Assembly (NCBI GenBank): GCA_964034945.1
Contig: OZ035960.1
Location: forward strand, 106,797,933-106,861,932
DNA from: Chrysopilus asiliformis
Taxonomy: Eukaryota > Arthropoda > Insecta > Diptera > Rhagionidae
DNA: 64,000 bases
Direction: 5' to 3'
A program made the translations under genes and the position numbers. Of the stretch, positions 49,701 to 55,791 are shown one piece after another. The first letter of the stretch is position 1. Each line of letters starts with the position of its first letter. A model generated the notes under the pieces. The model was not told the origin of the DNA. It ran no database searches and saw only the letters and a program-made list of their open reading frames with translations.

Positions 49701-52700
49701 TCCGCGCAAGGTTTAATATGAAATAAAAAAAATGGTGACACATTTTTATTAATATGGAAGTTAAAATAAATAACAATGAATAAATTATTAGCGATTTTTA
49801 CGTCCTAAGTAAAATATTTATAGTTAGACATATTGGGTTTTATTATTTATTATAATGCACCCTAAAAGTTATAGCTTAGGTACCTACTATTTTATATTTT
49901 TGTTAAATTTGTTTACTTCTGCGAATAACCAAATCCGCGAATGTTTGGAATTACTGTATATTACTGTATTATTATATTCTGTTGTAAATTAATTGGTACA
50001 AAATGAGTACCTACACAATATGTGACATTTACATGAAATTTTATCCTCACATCTCAAATAATTAATTCAAGAGAGCGTTACATTGCAGCATTCAATTTTC
50101 ATTATAATTAACAGTGGTTTGTTGCAAATAAAATTTTTGATATTGTAACGGTCCACGGCTAAGAAGTTGCAAGGACATTCGAGATTAGGGATGCCAACGA
50201 TACTTCGATATTTGCAAAACATCGAGGTATCGTTGAAAAATATCGAGTTTTAAGCTCGATGTTGAACAGGCCAATATATCGAGGTATCGATGTTGTTATC
50301 CACGATGTTAGAACATTACTCTTTACAAAATTAGTAGAGAAACTAATTTTAGGACTAGAGGGACTAGTTTTTAGATAGATTTAATATAGCCACTCAAAGA
50401 TTTGTTTAAATTTTCTTTGGTATCAATTTTCGGTTCCATCTTTCTACAAGATTTCGCAAAAAATACCAGAGCTAGCCATGAAATTTTACAGAGAAGTTTG
50501 GTCCTGATGTGGAAATCCGTTAACCGGAAGTAACCAAAACGGCGGCTTTTTAAAAACTATGCGGTTTTTTGCGATTTATTCCGAAACTAACCATTTTCCA
50601 GTAGTCTTATGTATTACAAAACTTGCAGACAATACAATTTGCTACATTTATGTCTTTTACTAGAACTCCGTTATAAAGATATGCCGGTATTTCAAAAAAT
50701 TTATTTTTTTTGCGAATATCTCGAAAACTAATGGGTCTTTGGTGGTTCAACGTATAAGAAGAATTAAAACCGTGTTAATTCAACCGGGGTGCACTCCACC
50801 CACAATAGAGCATTCGCCAGGTGGCTAAATTATTTATTAAATTTAACTTTTTCAAAACATCGGAAAAACGATGTTTTCAGGACGATGTTTTTTGACATCG
50901 ATGTCGCCTTAAAAAAAACATCGAGTTTCGATATATCGAGGTTTTATGAACGATGTTGCATCCCTATTCGAGATCTGGCGTTAACGCATCGAGAATGTTT
51001 GAGATCTGCACATGAGAACGTTCGAGACCTCGGCCGCGAATATAAAAGGCCGCGTCTTCGGCGGAGATTCAATAAATACTTCTTCAACAAAATGTTTTAT
51101 TTATATTTTATTTTTACATCATCATTTACAATTCAAGACATTAAAGTTAAATTTGTAATTTTTCTTTTATGCATTTATGTAGTTTTTCACCCAGGGTCCG
51201 TGGGCAAGTTTTGACTATGAAAAGGGGTCCGTGGGCCAAAAGAGTTTGGGAACCACTGGTCTAGACTTTCAACAGTCGGAGTCGCATAATCTTAAACGTT
51301 ACGAGCTGGAGTAGAAGATTGAGCCACCGACTCCACAGCCCTGTTTTCAATCTTATTAAAACCAAGTTAACGCTTGAAACAAACGGAAATTCATAACAAA
51401 AGCAGTTGCGTTACCGCAAGTTTAACTGTTCAACATTTAATGCTGCGCAACTAATGCTGCGCAACTAATGCTGCGATGTTGCTGCGCAACTAATGCTGAT
51501 GTTTAATGCTGCGATGTTGCGCAACTCTCTAAATGAGGTTGCGCTACTGCTAAATGCACAATTATACAAAGTTGCGTAAAACTTTTGTGGGGAACCACCC
51601 CCCCCCCCATTTTTACGTCCAAAATATCTATAAATTACAAAATATTGACACTTTCGCAAACAAATGATAAAACAAAAAATTCCCCCATGCCAGACTTTGA
51701 ATTTGAAATTAATAAAAATATTTTTCTCGGGACCTTGAATAAATACACCAACGAGTTGCGTTGCTTCGAAAAAATATAATATAAAAATAATTTAATTAAA
51801 TTCATATTTTTTTTTTAATGGATATCAATTTTATTCTATTACAGAAATGGTTGAGGCCATGAAGAAGGTCGCATCAATGGATGTCGAACTAACAGTAGAG
51901 GAGAGGAATCTTCTATCTGTAGCCTATAAGAACGTGATTGGCGCTCGTCGTGCTTCATGGAGAATAATCACATCAATTGAACAGAAAGAAGAAAGCAAGG
52001 CAAGCATTTTTCTTAAAAAAAAAATTATTGTTTTTAATGAATTCTTTAAAATTTTATAAATTGTTAATTAATTGTATTTGTTTTTTGTAAAAAAAAAAAA
52101 TTAGGGCACCGAAGAGAAATTGGAGATGATTAAGAACTATCGAGGGCAAGTTGAGAAGGAGTTACGTGATATTTGCTCCGATATTCTTAATGTGTTAGAG
52201 AAACATTTAATTCCATGTGCTACAAGTGGCGAAAGTAAAGTATTCTATTATAAAATGAAAGGTGATTATCATCGCTATTTGGCCGAATTCGCAACCGGAG
52301 CTGATCGCAAGGATGCTGCCGAAAATTCCTTAGTCGCCTATAAAGCAGCTAGTGATATTGCTATGACAGATCTTCCTCCAACGCATCCAATCCGGTTGGG
52401 ACTTGCACTTAACTTTTCTGTAAGTATTATAAATTCTCAATAATGTTTTAATCGTTAAAAAGTATTTTTGTAAAATACAACAATAAAAAAGACTTCAATG
52501 AATCACTCCCAAAGAAATGCTGCATGTGAATCATAAAGATTTAGTAATGAAATAATGCGAAGTAAAATAGATGAGGATATTTTATACTACTCAAAGGTGG
52601 GTGACGATAGTCAGATATAAATATAAGGAAAGCTACAATTGTCAGGGGCCAATCGTCAAATACTCTATAAGATAACAGACAAAATGTTTGTTTTAAAAAA

Positions 52701-55700
52701 ATCCATTTGTATAAGAGAGGGGAAATGAGTGGTCCGATTGGATTTTGAAAATCATATTCTAAATAGATTGTTATGTAAAATTATATTCGAAACACATTTT
52801 ACCTTTATAAATTTTTGAATACGACTCGCCGTTTTTGAGAAAATAGAAAAAAAATTCAATTTGGTACGACTCACCGTTTCAATTTGGGGGAGGGGGAAAA
52901 GAAGTGGTCCAACTGGATTTTGATGTATGCACAAATTATGTAAAATCGTATTCTAAAGACATTCGATCTTTATAAATTTTTCGATAAGACTCACCGTTTT
53001 CGAGAAAACAGAAAAAAAAGTTTTCAATTTTCATGGGGGAGGGGTAGGGGGGGGGGCAGTGGTCCGACTGGATTTTGATGTATGGATGAGTTATGTAAAA
53101 TCCTATTTTAAAAAGATTTTACCTCTATAAATTTTTCAATACCATTCACCGTTTTCGGGGAAATTGTAGAAAACTCTCGTTTGTATGGATGAAGGAGGAA
53201 AGGAATCGTCCGATTTTACCCGTTTAAGAACTTAGCCTAGCCATTTACGGGAAACGTAACTCTACAAACTTTCAAGTCTCTAGCTCAATTATTTCGAAAG
53301 TTATGGTGTTCACGGATAGAGAGACAGACAGACTGACAGACATCCGGAAATCAAAATCTTTTGTCATCCCTGACAGAGAACGCATCTATCGCGTAAAAGC
53401 AGAATTACGTGTATATCTTTTTGATATAAAAATTTTCCTTAGTTGGGGCGTAAAAAATAGATGTCGAATATAGGGTATGATAGACATTTAAAACTATTTT
53501 GTGTACGCAATGAAAAAAAAAAGTTTTTCTTTGTTTCATCCGAACCGGACCATTACTTTTAGAGTAATTGCCAAAAAACGCTTTTTAGTATGAAACTCCT
53601 TTTAGCCTAATTTCTGCACAAACAAAAAAAACGTGTCGAATATTTCTCATAGCAAAGTTTCATTCAAATCGAAGGGTGGCAGTGCCGTAAGTTTGCTGTA
53701 AGTTAAAAAAAATGGGAAAATGTGCAGGAGAGCGGTTTAAAGGTGAATTTTTCAGTGCATTCTTTTGAAAATGGTTTAACGGTGAATTTTTGAGAGCATT
53801 CAGCGATCTGAGCCGCTCAGCATCGTTTTGAAGCGAAAAAATTGCATGCAAGCACTGCGAAGCGGTTCAATTGAACCGCTCACATATTTTATGATCGTAA
53901 AATAATTTCTGACCGTAACCTCCGTCGCACACTTCAGCTAAGCGAGCTCAACTACGTGAGCTAAGTTTCTCGCTGAAAGTAAAATCCTTAGCATTTGCAT
54001 TAGCGACCGCACACTTCAGCGAAACTATGAAACTACATCGTCATGGGCGACGCGGACTAAGCTCGCTCGCGTAGTTCAGACCTCAACTACGCGAATGACT
54101 TCGCTGGCATCGCTGACACTCACATACAAATATTTTCGGCGTTATACAATGTAGAATCGGTGTTTGCAAAAGTGTAGTATTTTGTGGACATAAAAGTGTA
54201 AGGAAAACGTGAAAATTGAATTCTTTTGCGGAATATTTTCAAGGCTGCAGATAAAGTGGAAAAATGCATAAATTTACCGAAAACATCGCCGCGTAGCTTA
54301 GCTCAAGTGAGCAACGAGGTGAGCTAACCCAGCTAGGCTATGTAACTTAAGCTAGCCTCGCTCACATAGCTTAGTTGAAGTGTGCGACGGGGGTAAAGGA
54401 TCGTAAATGACCGTAAAATAGTAGCTGAGCAATTGCCCGAACGTTAAATGAAAAGATTTCATAATTTCAATTCATATGTCGGTCCATAACCTCAATTATT
54501 AGTCGATTTCAAGTAAAAATGACGACGCCGATAAATGTTATTATTTATAACACGAAAAACGGTGCGTTCAAAACATTATTAGCGCAGCTCAGATAAGCGG
54601 TTATTTTTTTACAAGTACTGGGCTTTTTTACAACTACTGGGCGTGTTTACATCTACTGGGCTTGTTTACATCTACTGGGCTTGTTTACATCTACTGGGCT
54701 TGTTTACATCTACTGGGCTTGTTTACAACTACTGGGCTTTTTTTTACAACTACTGGGCTTTTTTTTACAACTACCTCTAAATGTCGCTCAAGTCGCTGAA
54801 TGCACCCCCCCCCCCTTGTTTAGCCACTTAATTACATGTAGTGCGATATCAAACAAATGGTGTCATAAAAATCGTCAAATATTCTTCAATATCTCCCACC
54901 ATTGACGGTTAATGCTTAGCCTTGGCCTTCGCCGTTGTCAAAGATAGCGCTTCAAATTACAATTCCCGCCCAAAACTATCTTTTCTCTGGGTAGAATGGA
55001 AACCCGATTAGTAGTCATGGTAAAATCTTCTGTGGACAGTTTTTAGCCTACATACGGCAATTTTGTTGGTTTAATAAAATGGAGGTGGTTTAGGCGGTCA
55101 TAATTTCTGCGTAACGACCGATATGTAGAAATTCTAGAACGCAAAGTTGCCGCTTGGTGTTAACGACATCATGGGTCTAGATTGCTATCACGTCCTCTGT
55201 TGTTGATAGGTTGCAACGTAAAAACCTTACAAATGTTGTAATTCATCCATGCTTCGCAATTCATGTCAAAAACTGTAGGTGCGAAGCAGGGAAGAAAATT
55301 CTTATGAAAACCTCAATTGAGGAGGCTCAGGCTCTTCGAGAGTTGTAGCGCCGAGGATGATGAAACTTTCGTATAGGTGCTGAATGATTTTTAGATGTTT
55401 TATTTTATTGGACATCAAATTGTTATAAAAAAATATTAACTATTCGTCATATTGTATACGAAATATTTATTTTACGCATTAATGTTTAGGTATTTTACTA
55501 TGAAATTTTGAACTCTCCTGACCGTGCCTGCCGACTGGCGAAAGCTGCATTTGATGACGCAATTGCTGAGCTGGATACACTTAGCGAAGAAAGCTACAAA
55601 GACTCAACTCTTATTATGCAACTCTTAAGAGACAACTTAACACTGTGGACATCCGATATGCAAGCTGATGGTAAGATATTCTTATAGAATGCGATGCAAA

Positions 55701-55791
55701 ATATGGACTAAATGTGTTGTTAAACTCTTTTGCAGGTGACGGGGAACAAAAAGAACAAATTCAAGACGTCGAAGATCAGGACGTGTCGTAA
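25652..55791 (+). CDS. 14-3-3epsilon: 14-3-3 protein epsilon, complete five-exon gene
   Basis: The CDS is join(25652..25715, 51845..51999, 52105..52419, 55490..55670, 55736..55791), 771 nt including TAA, giving 256 residues, the usual length for the family. 14-3-3 proteins are cytosolic dimeric adaptors that bind phospho-Ser/Thr motifs in clients such as Raf, Cdc25 and FoxO. The phosphopeptide-binding residues are all present: K50, R57, R130 and Y131. Family signature 1 ([11 protein letters not shown]) lies at residues 42-52 and signature 2 ([20 protein letters not shown]) at 214-233. The start [20 protein letters not shown] and the acidic tail ending DVEDQDVS are diagnostic of the epsilon isoform. 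Every exon joins in frame: phases 1, 0, 0 and 1 after exons 1 to 4. Intron 1 is about 26.1 kb, intron 2 is GC-AG, and introns 3 and 4 are GT-AG. Confidence 0.97.
26000..27200. other. GC-richer region after exon 1
   Basis: The kilobase following exon 1 is enriched in CG dinucleotides and moderate-GC sequence (GGCTGCGGCGCGGCGCTTCT near 26360). It has overlapping open frames on both strands but no recognisable protein. This is typical of the proximal regulatory part of a housekeeping gene's first intron. Confidence 0.35.
28180..28248. repeat. double hairpin, 69 bp
   Basis: Outer arms ATCAGCTGATATTTGA / TCAAATATCAGCTGAT are exact. An inner pair CCGTTCCA / TGGAACGG sits symmetrically between them. 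The arms contain the self-complementary E-box-like ATCAGCTGAT twice. Confidence 0.8.
28682..28748 (+). repeat. direct repeat, two copies of about 34 bp
   Basis: TAACGGATGCCCGAATACAA with ATTGCGTTCAG, then TAACGGATGCCAGAATACAA with ATTGCGTTCAG, back to back. Confidence 0.85.
29199..29573. mobile_element. PIF/Harbinger-like miniature element, 375 bp
   Basis: Ends AGGTGCCGCTCCCCATGAGT and (inward) AGGTGCCGCTCCACATTAGA, with TAA duplicated on both sides (29196-29198 and 29574-29576). Many CTCGAGAG/CTCTCGAG and CTCGC/GCGAG words inside. Confidence 0.85.
29785..29901. repeat. 117-bp foldback
   Basis: AAGGCCCTATCACCAAACAG with GATACGATTGGTTCG is answered by CGAACCAATCGTATC with GTGTTCGGTGATAGTGCCTT. 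35-bp arms with four mismatches. The GGTTCGAATC inside looks like a tRNA T-arm but belongs to the palindrome. Confidence 0.85.
30009..30159. mobile_element. PIF/Harbinger-like miniature element, 151 bp
   Basis: Ends TCCGGCCCTTACACGCGTCT and (inward) CCCGGCCTTTACACGCGACT, with TTA on both sides (30006-30008 and 30160-30162). The body has several CTGACAGAC/GTCTGT words. Confidence 0.8.
30470..30957. mobile_element. inverted-repeat dispersed element, copy A
   Basis: The ends read ACCCGTATGGTGA and TCACCATACGGGT. The left part (AAAGGGTATATTAACTTTGC, then CTTACCGTTTGTAACGC) leads to a short CATGTCCGTCCGTCTGTCTG tract and then GAGCTAGAGACTTCAAATTTTG. Copy B at 36763 is nearly identical throughout. 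The order 'TAACTTTG..CCGTTTGTAACGC - CATGTCCGTCCGTCTG' recurs in other dipteran genomes in my recollection. No ORF of significance. Confidence 0.7.
31900..33900 (+). other. GC-richer, exon-like island in intron 1
   Basis: Clearly less AT-rich than its surroundings, with CACCACCACCACCAGC, GCAGCAGCAGCGGCAGC and CTGCT runs and longer open frames, for example 32347-32580 ([20 protein letters not shown]) and 33185-33517 on the other strand. None resembles a known protein. It could be a regulatory island, a noncoding RNA or an unrelated nested gene. Confidence 0.3.
34640..35480 (+). repeat. roughly 125-bp monomer repeat, intronic copy, with (CTGT)n tail
   Basis: Begins with monomers like those at 4680-5345, then AAAATCGGTTGAGCTGTTTT, 'GAGAGCCACACGTCGTCGTGCTTTTACGTGG' and CATTTGTCTGTCTGTCTGTT. 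From 35,110 two weaker roughly 115-bp units follow with 'ACGGTT(T/C)TTACGTA' and 'TGAAAATTTCTCGG'. Confidence 0.55.
36763..37255. mobile_element. inverted-repeat dispersed element, copy B
   Basis: Near-duplicate of 30470-30957 in the same orientation, with ends ACCTGTATGGTGA and TCACCATACGTGT. Identity also continues past the right end (GATTGGCAATTATAGCTTTT, to about 37302; compare 30973-31002), so the duplicated unit is larger than the inverted-repeat interval. Confidence 0.7.
37612..38040. mobile_element. pogo-like miniature element with internal minisatellite
   Basis: Left end CAGTGAAACCTTGGCTCGTGA; the right end read inward is CCATGGAACCTCGATTTGTGA. TA flanks both ends (37610-37611 and 38041-38042). 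CAGTG..ACCTCG termini and TA duplications fit the pogo/Tigger branch of Tc1/mariner elements. Almost the whole body is a 17-bp tandem repeat. Confidence 0.65.
37646..38019 (+). repeat. 17-bp minisatellite, about 22 units
   Basis: Consensus TTTTAAAACCGAGAGCG. 21 consecutive 17-bp units start at 37663, without a single length change, plus one imperfect unit before them. Variation is limited to a few positions (GAG/GAA/GGG, AGCG/ACCG). Alternate units share variants in blocks, which suggests multi-unit duplication. Confidence 0.9.
39268..39938. mobile_element. foldback element (copy 1), interrupted by another element
   Basis: Ends ATCCCAATTTAGACTAACGAT on the left and TAGTCTGAATTGGGCT on the right. 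The core has inverted arms ACCAATGAGATCAAAGCTTT and AAAGCTTTGATCTCATTGGG around AACGATAGGGACATG. It is followed by an expanded array of CGCAATCGTATCGCAATGGTACCG words. The right part is split by a 365-bp insertion (39557-39921); removing it restores ATCG-TTA-GTCTGAATTGGG exactly as in copy 2. Confidence 0.75.
39557..39921. mobile_element. PIF/Harbinger-like miniature element nested in foldback copy 1
   Basis: Inverted ends GGGTACGCCCATAGTG and CACTATGGACGTACCC, with a 3-bp TTA duplication on each side (39554-39556 and 39922-39924). The body holds AAACCAGCTTCTTGCTTT and CGAGAAGCTGGTTCACT in inverted orientation. No transposase. Confidence 0.85.
41848..42310. repeat. GGGCTGTGGAGTCGG repeat, hAT-like end, copy interrupted by foldback
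   Basis: Begins CCGGGCTGTGGAGTCGGAGT and repeats GGAGTCGGA and TTAAGAGTCGAAGTCGGAGA. The CAGGGCTGTGGAGTCGG terminus is known from hAT elements of many animals. The right terminus is not visible. Foldback copy 2 is inserted at 42100-42245. Confidence 0.5.
42100..42245. mobile_element. foldback element (copy 2), intact, 146 bp
   Basis: Ends AGCCCAATTCAGACTA and TAGTCTGAATTGGGCT, with TTA duplicated on both sides (42097-42099 and 42246-42248). Nested arms CGATTACGATTGAGCTTCCT, CGACCAATGAGATCAAAGCT and their complements meet at a short centre, so nearly the whole element can fold into one hairpin. It sits inside an older GGGCTGTGGAGTCGG repeat. Confidence 0.85.
42331..42564. repeat. long imperfect inverted repeat
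   Basis: Left arm GGGCACCAATCATGTATTCC, then GACGCGTCTCTGTCTTTCGAC and TTCGACGCAGCTTTTAACTC. It is answered on the right by GAGGTAAAAGCTGCGTCGAA, GTCAGAGACGCGTCGGAATA and CATGATTGGTGCCC. Arms of about 100 bp, a short spacer and a few mismatches. No known family. Confidence 0.8.
42925..43215. mobile_element. TACGTCAC-ended inverted-repeat element
   Basis: The left side AGGGAAAAAAATACGTCACG pairs with the right side GTGTGACGTATTTTATGGAC(AGTCCT). Single ends of the same type occur at 300-345, 20885-20925 and 27500-27530 (GTGTGACGTATTTTATGAAC). This is a recurrent miniature family in the window with no coding sequence. Confidence 0.5.
43280..43610 (+). other. candidate alternative leader exon, ending at a strong donor
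   Basis: A CT- and TC-rich island followed by GCGACAA|GTGAGT at 43611. The open frame (43288-43614) runs into the donor but has no recognisable protein content. If used, it would splice to exon 2 at 51845. Pure inference. Confidence 0.2.
44600..45080. repeat. GTTTACA-ended repeat family, copy with insertion
   Basis: Holds GCGAATTTTTTCATCTATTGCAGAAT, AGCAAAAGTTGTCAAAATTTCAA and 'AAATTCGCGCAATAAAGTGTCAGATGTAAACGACG', the landmark words of the family. Related copies are near 19566-19815, 21950-22165, 24930-25090 and 59494-59757. Confidence 0.5.
44771..44905. mobile_element. 135-bp TA-flanked miniature element
   Basis: Ends AGGGCCTGTTTC and GAAACAGGCCCT, extended by TCACAACTGC/GCAGTGGT. Dinucleotide TA lies on both sides (44769-44770 and 44906-44907). 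It interrupts a copy of the GTTTACA-ended repeat (about 44600-45080): the word ..TAATTCAC + TAGCAAAAGTTG.. is continuous without it. Confidence 0.65.
45084..45430. mobile_element. inverted-repeat element carrying a coding-like fragment
   Basis: Left GCTGCCCACAGACGACAAAC (then CCTTTTTT) pairs with the right end, inward GCCGCCCACAAACGATCAAC (then CTTTTTG). Inside is an open frame ending at 45402. Confidence 0.55.
45142..45402 (+). pseudogene. coding-like fragment, family unknown
   Basis: The frame reads [20 protein letters not shown], then [15 protein letters not shown], a proline run and a Met/Thr-rich tail to TAG. It has balanced composition, unlike the AT-driven chance ORFs around it. It is enclosed by the inverted repeats of 45084-45430, so it may be the tail of an element protein or a captured host exon. 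I do not recognise it. Confidence 0.3.
45468..45601. mobile_element. foldback element (copy 3) with different outer ends
   Basis: Same core as copies 1 and 2 (ACCAATGAGATCAAAGCTTT / GATCTCATTGGT), but the outer arms are TATGACACCGACGATTGCG and CATTCGTTGGTGTCATA. A stray TAGTCTGAATTGTGCTTTATG, the outer end of copies 1 and 2, lies just to the left (45442-45462). Confidence 0.75.
45602..45734. repeat. near-perfect palindrome, 60-bp arms with a 13-nt loop
   Basis: The left arm 45602-45661 (GGCCTATGTTACACACGGCA ...) is the exact reverse complement of 45675-45734. The loop is TGAAGGGCCACCG. It directly abuts foldback copy 3. Perfect arms mean recent origin or ongoing arm correction. Confidence 0.95.
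46180..46373 (+). other. candidate alternative leader exon
   Basis: An island with GACGGGGACCGCGGCGGCTG followed by CAGATC|GTGAGT at 46374, the same donor word as exon 1. No protein-coding content. It could be a first, noncoding exon of 14-3-3 epsilon. Confidence 0.2.
48582..48650. repeat. 33-bp-arm hairpin
   Basis: CAAACCCCTCTTTCCTCCCC with AATAGTGTTTGAA, then AGTA, then TTCAAACACTGTTGGGGGGA and AAGAGGGGTTTG. Two mismatches. A small foldback in intron 1. Confidence 0.9.
49484..49583 (+). repeat. 28-bp tandem repeat, about 3.5 units
   Basis: Units start at 49484, 49512, 49540 and 49568: CGGAAGGAGTTAGAGTTAGA followed by CCTTCTAG. The last unit is shortened and runs into the target-site duplication of the inserted hAT element. 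Confidence 0.9.
49592..51258. mobile_element. hAT-like element (CAGTGGTTCCCAAAG ends), second level
   Basis: Ends CAGTGGTTCCCAAAGTGGTC and (inward) CAGTGGTTCCCAAACTCTTT, flanked by the 8-bp duplication GTCTAGAC (49584-49591 and 51259-51266). The termini are classic hAT (CAGTGGTTC). Subterminal CAGGGGGTCCGTGG/GGGTCCGTGGGC blocks lie inside. No transposase. A further element sits at 50186-50966. Confidence 0.85.
50186..50966. mobile_element. hAT-like element (TAGGGATGCCAACGAT ends), innermost level
   Basis: Ends TAGGGATGCCAACGAT and ATGTTGCATCCCTA, with the 8-bp duplication TTCGAGAT on both sides (50178-50185 and 50967-50974). Subterminal parts are crowded with ATCGAGGTATCG/CGATATATCGAG words. 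The middle carries the CGGAAGTAACCAAAA.GGCGG dispersed repeat also found at 14 kb. The end sequence resembles the hAT element at 14684 (TAGGGATGTCAAAA). Confidence 0.85.
51845..51999 (+). CDS. 14-3-3epsilon: 14-3-3 epsilon coding exon 2
   Basis: It encodes residues 22-73 (EMVEAMKK to KEESK), including K50, R57 and signature 1. The acceptor is a pyrimidine-rich run ending ATTACAG. The reading frame leaves the exon at AAG, followed by GCAAGC and not GT. Protein alignment fixes the junction, because the next exon starts with the Gly-Thr-Glu-Glu of this family. The first complete codon is ATG (Met23), so an upstream leader exon spliced here could start translation at Met23. Confidence 0.95.
52000..52104 (+). 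other. 14-3-3 epsilon intron 2 with non-canonical GC-AG ends
   Basis: This 105-bp intron begins AAG|GCAAGC and ends TTAG|GGC. GC-AG is the commonest non-canonical U2-type class and normally has a strong AG|GCAAGT context, as here except for the sixth base. No GT near the junction preserves the reading frame and the conserved protein sequence. Confidence 0.85.
52105..52419 (+). CDS. 14-3-3epsilon: 14-3-3 epsilon coding exon 3
   Basis: It encodes residues 74-178 (GTEEKLEM to LALNFS), the central helices with the binding pair R130-Y131. It lies between acceptor TTAG, after an A-rich and T-rich stretch, and donor GTAAGT at 52420. It is 315 nt long and phase 0 on both sides. Confidence 0.96.
52690..53380 (-). 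repeat. reverse copy of the (CTGTC)n-associated repeat, in intron 3
   Basis: About three tandem monomers contain 'GTGGTCC(A/G)A(C/T)TGGATTTTGA..ATGTAAAAT' and 'TTTATAAATTTTT..ATA.GACTCACCGTTTT'. They are followed by CTCTAGCTCAATTATTTCGAAAGTTATGGTGTTCACGG (in pieces) and GACAGACAGACTGACAGACA. The reverse complement runs parallel to 1941-2640. Confidence 0.7.
53919..54393. mobile_element. PIF/Harbinger-like miniature element, 475 bp
   Basis: Ends CCTCCGTCGCACACTTCAGC and (inward) CCCCCGTCGCACACTTCAAC, flanked by TAA on both sides (53916-53918 and 54394-54396). Internal GAGCTAAG/CTTAGCTC and CGCGTAGTT words repeat in both orientations. No transposase. Confidence 0.85.
54604..54774 (+). repeat. 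19-bp minisatellite, eight full units
   Basis: Consensus CTACTGGGCTTGTTTACAT, with T-run length changes in the outer units and the cleanest copies in the middle. A ninth unit ends at ACAACTACC. It lies inside intron 3, within element 53796-54803. Confidence 0.9.
55490..55670 (+). CDS. 14-3-3epsilon: 14-3-3 epsilon coding exon 4
   Basis: It encodes residue 179 ([14 protein letters not shown]) through the first base of codon 239, covering the C-terminal helices and signature 2. The acceptor is TTTAG at 55485-55489 and the donor is GTAAGA at 55671. Both fit the reading frame set by exons 3 and 5. Confidence 0.96.
55736..55791 (+). CDS. 14-3-3epsilon: 14-3-3 epsilon coding exon 5 and stop
   Basis: It encodes the last 18 residues, G239 to S256, the flexible acidic tail ending [11 protein letters not shown], followed by TAA at 55789-55791. 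It sits behind a 65-bp intron with acceptor TTTTGCAG. Joined to exon 4 it reads [12 protein letters not shown]. Confidence 0.95.

Larger units (their letters stand above)
49262..51343. mobile_element. outermost of three nested elements (GGGCTGTGGAGTCGG type)
   Basis: The right end CCGACTCCACAGCCCTG faces a degenerate left end GAGCTGTCGAGTCGGGAC. Inside are repeated GGAGTCGGA words. A 28-bp tandem repeat (49484-49583) and then the second element interrupt it. Ends of this kind belong to hAT elements as far as I recall. Confidence 0.55.
25716..51844 (+). other. giant first intron of 14-3-3 epsilon (about 26.1 kb)
   Basis: It is bounded by donor GTGAGT and acceptor ATTACAG. It contains no other 14-3-3 coding sequence. 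It is packed with small inverted-repeat elements, listed separately, and has four visibly more GC-rich islands (about 26.0-27.2, 31.9-33.9, 43.3-44.1 and 46.2-46.4 kb) that could be regulatory DNA or alternative leader exons. Long first introns are usual for this gene in insects. Confidence 0.9.
53796..54803. mobile_element. inverted-repeat element in intron 3 with nested element and minisatellite
   Basis: Left GCATTCAGCGATCTGAGC pairs with the right end, inward GCATTCAGCGACTTGAGC. Subterminal GAGCCGCTCAG / GAACCGCTCAC words recall the Harbinger-like element at 15886. The interior contains a 475-bp insertion (53919-54393) and a 19-bp tandem repeat. Confidence 0.5.
52420..55489 (+). other. 14-3-3 epsilon intron 3 (3070 bp)
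   Basis: A GT-AG intron. It holds the reverse copy of the (CTGTC)n-associated repeat (52.7-53.4 kb), then an inverted-repeat element with a nested element and a minisatellite (53.8-54.8 kb). The stretch 54,810-55,489 has nothing I can identify. Confidence 0.9.

Noticed and set aside
54604..54774. CRISPR-like array
   Set aside because: 19-bp units are back to back; the variation is T-run slippage, not spacers.
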